Numbered from the stretch's first letter, positions 1 through 7,132 are shown. The stretch: 16,853 nucleotides of DNA from an uncultured Succinivibrionaceae bacterium (GCA_900539665.1 UQCV01000052.1:1-16853); one strand, 5' to 3'. Program-made: numbers and translations. The notes: generated by a model from the letters alone, not told the origin.

Positions 1-2
1 AT

Positions 3-89
3 ATACTAAGAAAAAGTAATGTAGTGGACTTAGAAGTCCTATACAGTAGAGGTGAAGTGGACACACCTGTAAGAATAAGGATAGCATAG
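3..89 (+). CDS. C-terminal tail of a possible TnpB-like (OrfB) protein, 5' end outside window
   Basis: This frame is open from the window edge to TAG at 87-89 and encodes 28 residues, beginning ILRKSNVVDLEV and ending GEVDTPVRIRIA. TnpB proteins of IS200/IS605 elements usually have a low-complexity, poorly conserved tail of this kind placed just before the right-end hairpin, and that position is the main argument here. No catalytic motif (RuvC acidic residues, zinc-finger cysteines) falls in the visible part, so the protein cannot be identified from this fragment alone. It could equally be the end of an unrelated gene. Confidence 0.35.
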   Translation: MLRKSNVVDLEVLYSRGEVDTPVRIRIA

Positions 90-163
90 CTATCAAACTT
101 CTTTATAATTACTCTAATGAGTAATTATGAAGCTCCCACCTCTTTAGGTAGTGAGTAGTTCAC
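20..163 (+). ncRNA. candidate omega RNA (reRNA) scaffold of the truncated IS200/IS605 element
   Basis: Five consecutive stem-loops fill this interval: GGACT/AGTCC at 26-39, AGGTG/CACCT at 50-68, GATAGC/GCTATC at 80-94, ATAATTACTC/GAGTAATTAT at 105-128, and the right-end hairpin at 133-155. In known TnpB systems the guide RNA scaffold overlaps the 3' end of tnpB, runs to the right end, and is followed directly by a guide copied from the flanking DNA. Here the guide would start near 164, in the cdsA leader. The folding is visible; transcription and function are inference. Confidence 0.3.
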
Positions 164-252
164 AACAAGAAGCTTTAATTGAAATTAAAAGCTCAAAAAT
201 ATAACAGAACTTCCAGAGTAGGTTCTTTTTATCATTGCAGGAGATGCATCGA

Positions 253-1173
253 ATGTTAAAACGCATTATTACTGGTATCATCTTGATACTAGCGGCTTAT
301 TTTTGGATCTATTCCACTAACGATGCAGTGTTTGAGGCGGGAACTTTAATCATAATTTTAGTTGGTGGTTGGGAATTTGGCCGTTTTCTTACAGCTAAAG
401 ATGAGTCAGGAGTTCGTAAGTCTGATTATCTAGTTCAAGGTCTATGTGCGCTTTTAAGTGCGGGGGGCATGGCATTTCTTTTACACGGATCTACTCCGCT
501 AGCCACTTTAGTTCCAACCTTAAAAACTCCTTTAGCCGTCATTTGTAATGATGCGGCTTCCAATTTGTTTCTATATTTTGCCTCTATTTGGTGGCTACTC
601 GTATTATTTATGATTTTAAAATATAGCCTTGGGGAAAAGCTTATTAAAAGCCGGGTCTTACGAGCTATTGGTGGTGTGCTCACCTTGATTCCATTTGGTT
701 TTGGTTTATATATCCTGCGTTATCAAGATGGGATTGCCTCAAATGTAGGGAGCACCTGTTTGTTAGCGGTAATGATTCTGGTATGGTGTGCTGATAGCGG
801 AGCTTATTTTACGGGTAAGGCTTTAGGCCGTCATAAGATGTGTCCTCGCATTAGTCCAAATAAGACTATCGAAGGGTTAGCAGGTGGCTTAATACTTTCG
901 GTTGCAGTGTTTGTCGGGATGTATTTCTTAGGCTTGTATGGCGCTACTTACAGTGCTAATTTCTGGGCTCTTTTCTGTGCTGCTGTTGCAACCACAATTA
1001 TCTCTGTATTTGGTGATTTAATTGAAAGCATGTTCAAAAGAGAAGCAGGGATTAAAGACTCAGGGGTGATTTTCCCAGGGCATGGCGGCATGTTAGATCG
1101 TATTGATTCTTTGTCAGCGGCGATCCCGGTTTTTGTGGTGGTGTACGCTTTAGTAGAGAATTTTACGCGTTAA
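253..1173 (+). CDS. cdsA: Phosphatidate cytidylyltransferase (CDP-diacylglycerol synthase)
   Basis: CdsA condenses CTP with phosphatidic acid to give CDP-diacylglycerol, the precursor of all membrane phospholipids, in the inner membrane. The 306-residue product is close to the E. coli length (285) and almost entirely hydrophobic, with about seven to eight membrane segments. The family signature near the C terminus is complete: S-M-F-K-R, then K-D-S-G, then P-G-H-G-G-M-L-D-R-I-D (about residues 259-285), which carries the metal-binding Asp residues. I chose ATG at 253 because AGGAG at 239-243 is spaced 9 bases from it and MLKRIITGI matches the usual N terminus; TTG at 235 and ATG at 244 lack a usable ribosome site. 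uppS, normally just upstream, is not visible; an IS end lies there instead. Confidence 0.95.
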   Translation: MLKRIITGIILILAAYFWIYSTNDAVFEAGTLIIILVGGWEFGRFLTAKDESGVRKSDYLVQGLCALLSAGGMAFLLHGSTPLATLVPTLKTPLAVICNDAASNLFLYFASIWWLLVLFMILKYSLGEKLIKSRVLRAIGGVLTLIPFGFGLYILRYQDGIASNVGSTCLLAVMILVWCADSGAYFTGKALGRHKMCPRISPNKTIEGLAGGLILSVAVFVGMYFLGLYGATYSANFWALFCAAVATTIISVFGDLIESMFKREAGIKDSGVIFPGHGGMLDRIDSLSAAIPVFVVVYALVENFTR

Positions 1174-1195
1174 CATCTATAAAAAATTAAATGAG

Positions 1196-1215
1196 TTTAT
1201 AAGAGACCTTATAAA
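1196..1215. other. AT-rich hairpin downstream of cdsA
   Basis: TTTATAAG and CTTATAAA form a perfect 8-bp stem around AGAC, 22 bases after the cdsA stop. No T-run follows, so it does not look like an intrinsic terminator. It could protect an mRNA 3' end or be chance in AT-rich DNA. Confidence 0.4.
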
Positions 1216-1247
1216 ATAACTTGTAAGAACGCTTGTAAGCTTAAAAG

Positions 1248-1275
1248 ACTAAATAACAAAAAAAACTAAATAACA
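1248..1275 (+). repeat. 11-bp direct repeat in the ispC leader
   Basis: ACTAAATAACA occurs at 1248-1258 and again at 1265-1275. The surrounding leader (about 1240-1310) is strongly A-rich and almost free of G and T, with GACTAA also recurring. It may be an unstructured mRNA leader; no operator is recognised. Confidence 0.4.
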
Positions 1276-1324
1276 TTAAACTAAGACTAAGAACAAATAT
1301 AAATAGATAAATGGATTGACCATT

Positions 1325-2518
1325 ATGAATAATGTAACGGTGCTAGGTGCAACTGGTTCTATTGGAACTAGTACACTTGATGTCATCAGAAGAAATCGCG
1401 ATAAATATGCGTTATTCGCTGCTACCGCCCACAAAAATGTGGACAAAATGTTAGGCATTATCCGCGAATTCAATCCGCGGGCCGTGGTGATGACTGATAA
1501 AACAGCCTACGATGAGCTTGTGCAAAAATTAGCCCAAGAAAACCTAAAAGGCACTGAAGTTTTGTTCGGACGTGATGAAATGTCTGCGGTGGTACAATCT
1601 GCTGAAAATGATAGCGTTATGTCTGCAATCGTTGGGGCGGCAGGGTTAAAGCCGACTCTCGACGCAATTACTTGTAGCAAGACCATTTATCTCGCTAACA
1701 AAGAATCTCTAGTTATGAGTGGACGCATCTTCGTTGAAGCAGCTAAGCGCTATAAGGCTAGAATTTTACCTGTGGATAGCGAACATAATGCGATTTTCCA
1801 GTGTCTCCCAGAAAAAGGACAACAGCGCATTGGTTATTGCGATTTAAAAGAAGCAGGCATTAGTAAAATTCTTTTAACCGGTTCTGGTGGGCCATTTAGA
1901 GAACGTGAATTATCGACTTTTACTGATATTACGCCAAGTGAAGCGGTCAACCATCCAAATTGGAGTATGGGATGCAAGATCAGCGTAGATAGTGCTACTA
2001 TGATGAATAAGGGGCTGGAATTTATTGAAGCTAAGTGGCTCTTTAACGCTAAGCCTGAACAAATTCAAGTAGTTATTCATCCGGAATCAGTGATTCACTC
2101 AATGGTGCAATATGTTGATGGTTCAGTTTTAGCTCAATTAGGTAAGCCGGATATGCGAACTCCTATTGCGCGGGCTATGGCTTGGCCTGAACGCATTAGC
2201 TCTGGGGTTGAAGCTTTAGATTTCTTCTCGTTAGGTTCTTTAACTTTTAGAAGTCCTGATTTTGCCCGCTATCCATGTTTACGTTTGGCTATGGATGCGT
2301 GTGCTACTTCGCAAGGTGCTACCACCGCAGTTAATGCGGCCAATGAAATTGCTGTAGCTGCGTTTTTAAATGGTGAAATTAAGTTTACCGATATCTATAA
2401 CGTTTGCGCTCGGGTGACAGAGCATTTTGCTAAGGCTGATGATAGTGACCTTAATTCTATTTTACATATAGATATGGAAGCGCGAGCTCGTGCTTTTGCT
2501 GAATTAGGTAAGCTATAG
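1325..2518 (+). CDS. ispC: 1-deoxy-D-xylulose 5-phosphate reductoisomerase
   Basis: IspC (Dxr) converts 1-deoxy-D-xylulose 5-phosphate to 2-C-methyl-D-erythritol 4-phosphate with NADPH and a divalent metal, the first committed step of the cytosolic MEP isoprenoid pathway. The 397-residue product matches the E. coli length (398). Visible marks are the NADPH-binding G-A-T-G-S-I-G at 8-14, A-N-K-E-S near 124-128, the metal ligands in P-V-D-S-E-H-N (Asp151, Glu153) and N-K-G-L-E (Glu232), the phosphate loop G-S-G-G-P-F-R near 186-192 and H-P-N-W-S-M-G near 210-216. ATG at 1325 fits the family N terminus; its ribosome site (GGATTG) is weak, and TTG at 1316 is a less likely alternative. It follows cdsA by 151 bases with no strong terminator, so co-transcription is possible. 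Confidence 0.96.
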   Translation: MNNVTVLGATGSIGTSTLDVIRRNRDKYALFAATAHKNVDKMLGIIREFNPRAVVMTDKTAYDELVQKLAQENLKGTEVLFGRDEMSAVVQSAENDSVMSAIVGAAGLKPTLDAITCSKTIYLANKESLVMSGRIFVEAAKRYKARILPVDSEHNAIFQCLPEKGQQRIGYCDLKEAGISKILLTGSGGPFRERELSTFTDITPSEAVNHPNWSMGCKISVDSATMMNKGLEFIEAKWLFNAKPEQIQVVIHPESVIHSMVQYVDGSVLAQLGKPDMRTPIARAMAWPERISSGVEALDFFSLGSLTFRSPDFARYPCLRLAMDACATSQGATTAVNAANEIAVAAFLNGEIKFTDIYNVCARVTEHFAKADDSDLNSILHIDMEARARAFAELGKL

Positions 2519-2717
2519 TTTTATGGGTGAAGTTAGGCTTTAAGGTTGGTTTTAGGGGTGATTTTAAGACTAGCCTTAAAGTTAGGATGAAAGCGTATTA
2601 GAGGCCTAAGTTAAGCCTACTCCACTTGGTCTACATAATGCTTTAGTCTAAGTGGATTATTAAGAAAACTAGGTTTATTTGGAGCTCCTTACTGCTTTAA
2701 TGCGCTTTAAAAGTAAA

Positions 2718-2729
2718 AATTACGTAATT
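2718..2729. promoter_or_regulatory. 12-bp perfect palindrome upstream of rseP
   Basis: AATTACGTAATT is self-complementary across 12 bases, about 137 bases before the rseP start. Its size and symmetry would suit a dimeric regulator, but no known operator is recognised and AT-rich DNA produces such words by chance. Confidence 0.25.
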
Positions 2730-2837
2730 AAGGGAACCAAAAAAAGATATAAAGGTCTCTTAATAGTATCTAGCTACTAAAAGCAAGTTTATTAAGCTAG
2801 TTTGCGCTAAAAAAGCTCAGGATAAAGGTTTATTTAT

Positions 2838-2855
2838 TGTCCGATTCTTCGGACA
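2838..2855 (+). promoter_or_regulatory. Hairpin directly in front of the rseP ribosome site
   Basis: TGTCCGA and TCGGACA form a perfect 7-bp stem around TTCT. It ends one base before the GGAAG ribosome-site candidate (2857-2861) and 10 bases before the start codon. A stable stem here could modulate ribosome loading or stabilise the mRNA. The pairing is visible; the role is inference. Confidence 0.4.
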
Positions 2856-2865
2856 TGGAAGACGC

Positions 2866-4389
2866 ATGGAAATTTTGCAGAACATTTTTTACTTTCTCGT
2901 CGCGATTATTGTGCTAGTTGCAGTACATGAAGCAGGCCATTTTTTAATGGCCCGAGCGTGCGGGGTATTCGTTGAACGTTTTTCTCTAGGTTTTGGGCCG
3001 GTTTTGTTTTCATACAAGAGCAAAATTGGAACTGAATACTCAATATCTCTAATCCCTCTTGGTGGCTACGTCAAAATGTATGGCGAAAAAGCGGAAGGGG
3101 AATCGGTATTAGAAGCTAAAACGGCGCCTGAATCTGAAGAACCAGTAGCTCGCGCAATAGAAGAGCAAGTATGCATAGATCCGGAGCGAATTCATGAATC
3201 ATTTGCCCATAAAAAAGTGTGGCAACGTTTCCTCATTGTGGCTGCCGGCCCATTTTGCAATATTATTCTCGCGTGGATTTTGTACACAGCCACCTTTATG
3301 GTGGGGGTTCAAGATTTTAAACCTGTGTTTAACGTGGCTCCTAATACTCCAGCGGCTATAGCAGGTCTGAGAAATGGCGATCTTATTAAGTCTGTTAATG
3401 GGACTGAAGTTATTGATTTTGAGGAAGCTATCTACCACTTATTAGCTAATATTGGTGATGAAGTCGAACTTACTGTAGCAGGTGACATTGGTTCAGCTCC
3501 GGTGCGTACAGTTAAACTCTCATTAGCTGGTTGGGAAATGGACCCGGAAAAGAGAAAATTCTTAGATGATTTGGGTCTGGCTCCAAAACAGGTCGAAGCT
3601 TCGCTCGTATTAGCCCATATTGAAAAAGATTCAGCGGCAGCTAAGGCGGGGCTTAAAGTTTATGATAAATTGATTTTCTCTAATGGGGTTAAAATCAATT
3701 CATGGGATGAGTTAAGTCAGCAAATTAGAAGTTCATTGGGCACACCACTTGAATTAAAAGTGGAACGTGGAGAGGCTGTAAAGTTTGATTTCTTAGCTTC
3801 CATTCCTGCCCAGATGATTTCCCAAAAGGAACAAGCCGAACTCGCTTCTTTAAAAGCTAAAGGGCAATTAACACGCGAAACTCTAACCTTAACTTTGGTT
3901 CCAAAAGTTATTGAAAGCGACGGGAAAAGTAGGGGCTATGCCGGTATTGGTCCGTTTGCCTATCCTGTTAAGGATGCTTTTTTTGTTCGTCAATATGGTA
4001 TGATTGATTCAGTGATTGCAGGGTATAATAAAACTCTAGATATGAGTTTAGTGACCTTTAAGATCATTAAGAAATTTATTACCGGTGATATCTCACCTAA
4101 AAATGTATCTGGACCTATAGGCATTGCCAAAGGGGCAGGCCTAACTGCAAGATTAGGGCTTGAAGTCTTCATTGGTTTCATGGCTTTAATTAGCGTTAAT
4201 CTTGGGGTCCTAAATTTATTACCAGTGCCAGTCTTAGATGGGGGCCACCTTTTCTTTTACATTATAGAAGCTATCCGTGGCAAGCCTCTTCCAGAAAAGG
4301 TTATGACGGCTTTAATGAAGACGGGGTTATTCCTGTTGCTTCTTTTGATGGTATTGGCTATGTTTAATGATATTTACTTCAATTGGTAG
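2866..4389 (+). CDS. rseP: RseP-type site-2 zinc metalloprotease
   Basis: RseP is an inner-membrane intramembrane protease. In E. coli it cleaves RseA after DegS, releasing sigma-E, and also clears signal-peptide remnants. The zinc site is intact: H-E-A-G-H at 21-25 in the first membrane segment and N-L-L-P-V-P-V-L-D-G-G-H at 450-461 in the third. About four membrane segments are visible (roughly 5-28, 120-145, 430-455, 480-502), with two PDZ-like domains between (about 150-340) and P-L-G-G-Y-V-K-M at 64-71. At 507 residues it is longer than E. coli RseP (450), with charged insertions after G-Y-V-K-M (about 76-110) and after the second PDZ (about 310-340). The ATG at 2866 has GGAAG nearby. 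bamA follows after 7 bases. Confidence 0.94.
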   Translation: MEILQNIFYFLVAIIVLVAVHEAGHFLMARACGVFVERFSLGFGPVLFSYKSKIGTEYSISLIPLGGYVKMYGEKAEGESVLEAKTAPESEEPVARAIEEQVCIDPERIHESFAHKKVWQRFLIVAAGPFCNIILAWILYTATFMVGVQDFKPVFNVAPNTPAAIAGLRNGDLIKSVNGTEVIDFEEAIYHLLANIGDEVELTVAGDIGSAPVRTVKLSLAGWEMDPEKRKFLDDLGLAPKQVEASLVLAHIEKDSAAAKAGLKVYDKLIFSNGVKINSWDELSQQIRSSLGTPLELKVERGEAVKFDFLASIPAQMISQKEQAELASLKAKGQLTRETLTLTLVPKVIESDGKSRGYAGIGPFAYPVKDAFFVRQYGMIDSVIAGYNKTLDMSLVTFKIIKKFITGDISPKNVSGPIGIAKGAGLTARLGLEVFIGFMALISVNLGVLNLLPVPVLDGGHLFFYIIEAIRGKPLPEKVMTALMKTGLFLLLLLMVLAMFNDIYFNW

Positions 4390-4396
4390 AAAAATA

Positions 4397-6868
4397 ATGA
4401 GCGTATATAGGAAATTATTAGCTGGCGGGATACTTGCAGCAGCAGTAGGCGGAGCGTGCCTTAATCAGGCTGTGGCTATAGACGACGATGCGGCTGTTAC
4501 CTCAAAGACTCACGAATTTACCGTGAAGGAAATTAAAGTTACTGGGTTGTACCGCGTAACTAAAGGGGCGGTATTACTGTCGTTACCTATTCAAGCTGGT
4601 GATTCAGTGACTATGGATGACATCCAAAAAGCTCTCAAAAAGGTTTATGCGACCCATAATTTCGATAATATTTCGGTGTCATATGATGATGAAACTGGCG
4701 TCTTAAATTTAAAGATGACGGAACGTCCAACTATCGTCAAAATTTCATATGCTGGTAATGATGCAATCAAGACTGATCAGATCGAAGATATCATCAAAGC
4801 TCAAGGCGTATCGGTTGGGGAAACTTTAGATGTAATTAAGCTTAAAGACCTCGAACGTTCTTTAGAGGATTACTATCATGGTATGGGGCGTTACCAAGCT
4901 AAAGTTAAAGCAATTTTAGTTTATTTACCACGAAACCGTGTAGATGTTAAATTTAATTTCACCGAAGGTGTGGCCGCGAAAATTGAACAAATCAATATTG
5001 TGGGTAATAAAGCTTTTGACGATGAACGTTTGTTAGCGCAAATGGAACTACGCGACCAAGTGCCTTGGTGGAATTTTATTGCTAGCCGTAATTTTAATGC
5101 CCAAAAGTTTAATGGTGATATGGAAACATTGCGTTCCTACTACATGAACCGTGGCTACGTTCGTTTTTCGATCGATAGAACTAGAGTTGAAGTTACTCCA
5201 GAGCTCAAAGGCGTTTACTTAACTATATCTTTGACTGAAGGCGAACAATATACACTTGATAAATTTAATATTATCGGTGAAACCTATGGGCATCGCGATG
5301 AAATGCAAGCTTTGATTCCGCTAGAAAAGGGCGATATTTATAATGCAGCTCGCATTGCGCACGCGGAAGAAATCCTTTCTGATTATATGGGTAAATACGG
5401 TTATGCTTATACCAAGGTGCATGCTATTCCAGAAATCGATGATAAAAACAAGCTAGTTTCGCTTAAATTCAACGTTGAACCAGGTAAGCGTATTTACGTA
5501 ACTGATGTGCAAATTAAGGGTAATACCATTACGACTGACGATGTTATCAGACGTGAAATTCGTCAGATGGATGGAACCTGGCTTTCAAACGAAAATATTA
5601 GAGTTTCTAAACGTCGTTTAAATCAGTTAGGGTTCTTTGAAACAGTAGAAGTTGAACCAAAACATGCTGGTACTGAAGTGGATACCGTCGTTGTAGAAGC
5701 TAAAGTAAAAGAACGTCCAACCGGTTCGATTAAAGCTGGTATCGGGTACGGGACTCAAACTGGGATTAATTTAAGTGGGGAAATTTCACAAAATAACTTC
5801 CTAGGTTACGGTGGGCGTGCAAGTATTGGGATCAACACTAACAAGTACGACAAAAAGCTCGAACTTTCTTATAACGAACCTTACCTTACTGTAGACGGTC
5901 TCAGTCTTGGGGCTAGCATTTTCTACGAAGATTTTAAGGCGGGCGATGCTAATATCGTAGACTATAACAACACGAAGTATGGGGCTGGTCTTAACCTTGG
6001 TTACCCACTTGATGAACACAATTATATCACCTACGGGGTTGGTTATGAGCATAATAAGCTTTCACAAACTAGTGCTTATGCTCAGATCAAACGTTTCTGG
6101 AGTATATATGCTTCCGAAGACCGTACGAATAATGAAGTAGTGTTCCAAAACTATAAGCTATCACTCAGCTTCAATCGTAATTACCTCGATAAAGGGGTTT
6201 TACCAACTAGTGGGGATAAGCAAAATCTTCGCTTCTATGTCACAGTGCCTGGTTCTGATACTCAGTACTACAAGATGAGTGCTGATACCACTCATTTCTT
6301 CCCATTAGATAAAGAAAGTAAGTTTATTATTAACTTCCGCGGTAAAGCGGGATATGGTAATGGCTACGGTGATAAAGATGGGTATGACCAGATCCTTCCA
6401 TTCTTTGAAAACTTCTACTTAGGTGGGGATGAATGGCTACGTGGCTTTAAGTACAATGCAGTAGGTCCACGAGCTTTGTATGCAACGTCTTATATGGGTA
6501 ACCGCACAGTATTAGCAACAAATACTTCAGTTGGTGGTAATGCTATTTTAGCAGGTAGCTTACAGCTTATTGTACCGACTCCATTTGCTGAAGAAGGCTA
6601 TGAAAATTCTTTGCGTACCTCGCTCTTTGTTGACGTTGGGACTTTGTGGGATACCAATTATAATCCGGATAACTATTCGCAATGTATGTTCAATTGTGAA
6701 TATATGTATGATTTCTCTAGTCCAAAACACTATCGGGCGTCAGCAGGGGTAACATTATCTTGGATTTCTCCTCTAGGCCCATTAGGCTTTACCATTGCTC
6801 GTCCGCTTAAGAAACGAGAAGGGGATAAGACTGAATTCTTCTCCTTTAACATTGGTCGAACCTTCTAA
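4397..6868 (+). CDS. bamA: Outer-membrane protein assembly factor BamA
   Basis: BamA is the central outer-membrane insertase of the BAM complex, folding beta-barrel proteins delivered by chaperones such as Skp. The 823-residue product has a signal peptide with probable cleavage after A-V-A at 25-27, five POTRA repeats across about 38-440, and a 16-strand barrel to the C terminus. The loop-6 motif L-R-G-F is at 681-684, followed by N-A-V-G-P-R-A, and the chain ends in F-N-I-G-R-T-F with the terminal aromatic typical of outer-membrane proteins. I chose ATG at 4397: GGTAGA at 4385-4390, overlapping the rseP stop, is 6 bases away and the signal peptide then starts cleanly. ATG at 4367 would lie inside rseP. 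The mature chain has only two cysteines, 763 and 767, in extracellular loop 7. The tight spacing suggests coupling to rseP. Confidence 0.96.
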   Translation: MSVYRKLLAGGILAAAVGGACLNQAVAIDDDAAVTSKTHEFTVKEIKVTGLYRVTKGAVLLSLPIQAGDSVTMDDIQKALKKVYATHNFDNISVSYDDETGVLNLKMTERPTIVKISYAGNDAIKTDQIEDIIKAQGVSVGETLDVIKLKDLERSLEDYYHGMGRYQAKVKAILVYLPRNRVDVKFNFTEGVAAKIEQINIVGNKAFDDERLLAQMELRDQVPWWNFIASRNFNAQKFNGDMETLRSYYMNRGYVRFSIDRTRVEVTPELKGVYLTISLTEGEQYTLDKFNIIGETYGHRDEMQALIPLEKGDIYNAARIAHAEEILSDYMGKYGYAYTKVHAIPEIDDKNKLVSLKFNVEPGKRIYVTDVQIKGNTITTDDVIRREIRQMDGTWLSNENIRVSKRRLNQLGFFETVEVEPKHAGTEVDTVVVEAKVKERPTGSIKAGIGYGTQTGINLSGEISQNNFLGYGGRASIGINTNKYDKKLELSYNEPYLTVDGLSLGASIFYEDFKAGDANIVDYNNTKYGAGLNLGYPLDEHNYITYGVGYEHNKLSQTSAYAQIKRFWSIYASEDRTNNEVVFQNYKLSLSFNRNYLDKGVLPTSGDKQNLRFYVTVPGSDTQYYKMSADTTHFFPLDKESKFIINFRGKAGYGNGYGDKDGYDQILPFFENFYLGGDEWLRGFKYNAVGPRALYATSYMGNRTVLATNTSVGGNAILAGSLQLIVPTPFAEEGYENSLRTSLFVDVGTLWDTNYNPDNYSQCMFNCEYMYDFSSPKHYRASAGVTLSWISPLGPLGFTIARPLKKREGDKTEFFSFNIGRTF

Positions 6869-6904
6869 GGATGTGGATAAACCGCTTAAATATGGAGATT
6901 TATT

Positions 6905-6930
6905 GTGGCGTAAATAATAATTTACGCTAC
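6905..6930 (+). terminator. Strong stem-loop after bamA, possible terminator
   Basis: GTGGCGTAAAT pairs with ATTTACGCTAC over 11 bp (one G-T wobble) around AATA, 36 bases after the bamA stop. Only TTT follows, so it is a weak intrinsic terminator at best. It may act as a 3' stabilising stem or attenuator between bamA and skp. Confidence 0.4.
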
Positions 6931-6939
6931 TTTAAGAGA

Positions 6940-6970
6940 AGCGCATTAGTCTTGCTATCGCTCATGCGCT
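6940..6970. other. Second inverted repeat in the bamA-skp gap
   Basis: AGCGCAT and ATGCGCT pair perfectly over 7 bp across a 17-base loop, 9 bases after the previous stem. No T-run follows. It could be part of a larger mRNA fold or a protein-binding dyad; no known site is recognised. Confidence 0.35.
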
Positions 6971-7059
6971 ATAATAAATGCTAGGACTTAACAGAGGTTG
7001 AGAAAAGTACACAAATTTCTGATTGTTTGCGTAAGGTTGGTTTTTTGTGTTTAAGGCTC

Positions 7060-7068
7060 TGTTATGAT
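7060..7068 (+). promoter_or_regulatory. Candidate extended -10 promoter for skp
   Basis: TGTTATGAT fits the extended -10 pattern TGn-TATAAT with one mismatch in the hexamer. It lies 64 bases before the skp start, which would give a leader of about 58 bases. The -35 region (7041-7046, all T) is poor, as expected for extended -10 promoters. It fits skp being expressed apart from bamA. This is inference from pattern only. Confidence 0.35.
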
Positions 7069-7081
7069 GAATTAGGTTGAG

Positions 7082-7097
7082 CTACATAGGGATGTAG
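7082..7097 (+). promoter_or_regulatory. Small hairpin in the skp leader
   Basis: CTACAT and ATGTAG form a perfect 6-bp stem around AGGG, 20 bases before the AAAGG ribosome site. It would lie in the 5' leader if the candidate promoter just upstream is real. Function unknown. Confidence 0.3.
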
Positions 7098-7132
7098 TTT
7101 TAAACCTGTTGATAAACAAAGGTAAAATTACA

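Larger units (their letters stand above)
1..165 (+). mobile_element. 3' (right) end of an IS200/IS605-family element, cut by the window edge
   Basis: The stretch ends in a hairpin at 133-155 (CTCCCACCT / AGGTAGTGAG around CTTT) followed by GTAGTTCAC at 155-163. This is the arrangement I know from right ends of tnpB-carrying IS200/IS605 elements: GAAG, a C-rich stem, a G-rich stem, then TAGTTCAC. It is preceded by a perfect 10-bp stem at 105-114/119-128 and by an open frame that closes at 89. The stem at 133-155 is imperfect, with a bulge and a mismatch, so the end may be decaying. The left end lies outside the window. Sequence resemblance is direct observation; family assignment is from memory. 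Confidence 0.55.
2519..2865. other. 347-bp gap between ispC and rseP
   Basis: No gene is seen on either strand. It holds inverted repeats CTTTAAGG/CCTTAAAG (2538-2545, 2574-2581) and TCCACTT/AAGTGGA (2621-2627, 2650-2656), a 12-bp palindrome at 2718-2729 and a tight hairpin at 2838-2855. No convincing terminator or sigma-70 promoter could be picked by eye, although a gap this long probably contains a promoter for rseP-bamA. Confidence 0.6.

Noticed and set aside
206..230. AGAAC/GTTCT stem followed by TTTT just before cdsA, terminator-like
   Set aside because: Only five weak pairs with an 11-base loop, and it would end 23 bases before the cdsA start codon; not convincing as a terminator.
207..235. 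GAACTT followed by TATCAT, resembling a sigma-E promoter ahead of cdsA
   Set aside because: The -10 does not match the sigma-E pattern and the start point would fall inside or after the ribosome site.
4367..4396. Upstream ATG giving a longer BamA N terminus
   Set aside because: It lies inside rseP and would put charged residues before a clean signal peptide; ATG at 4397 has the ribosome site.
4397..4460. Cysteine in the BamA signal peptide as a lipoprotein lipobox
   Set aside because: The residues before Cys21 are Gly-Gly-Ala, not a Leu-type lipobox, and a normal A-V-A cleavage site follows.
6570..6752. Plus-strand 60-codon frame inside bamA
   Set aside because: Out-of-frame within the conserved barrel region; no independent start signal.
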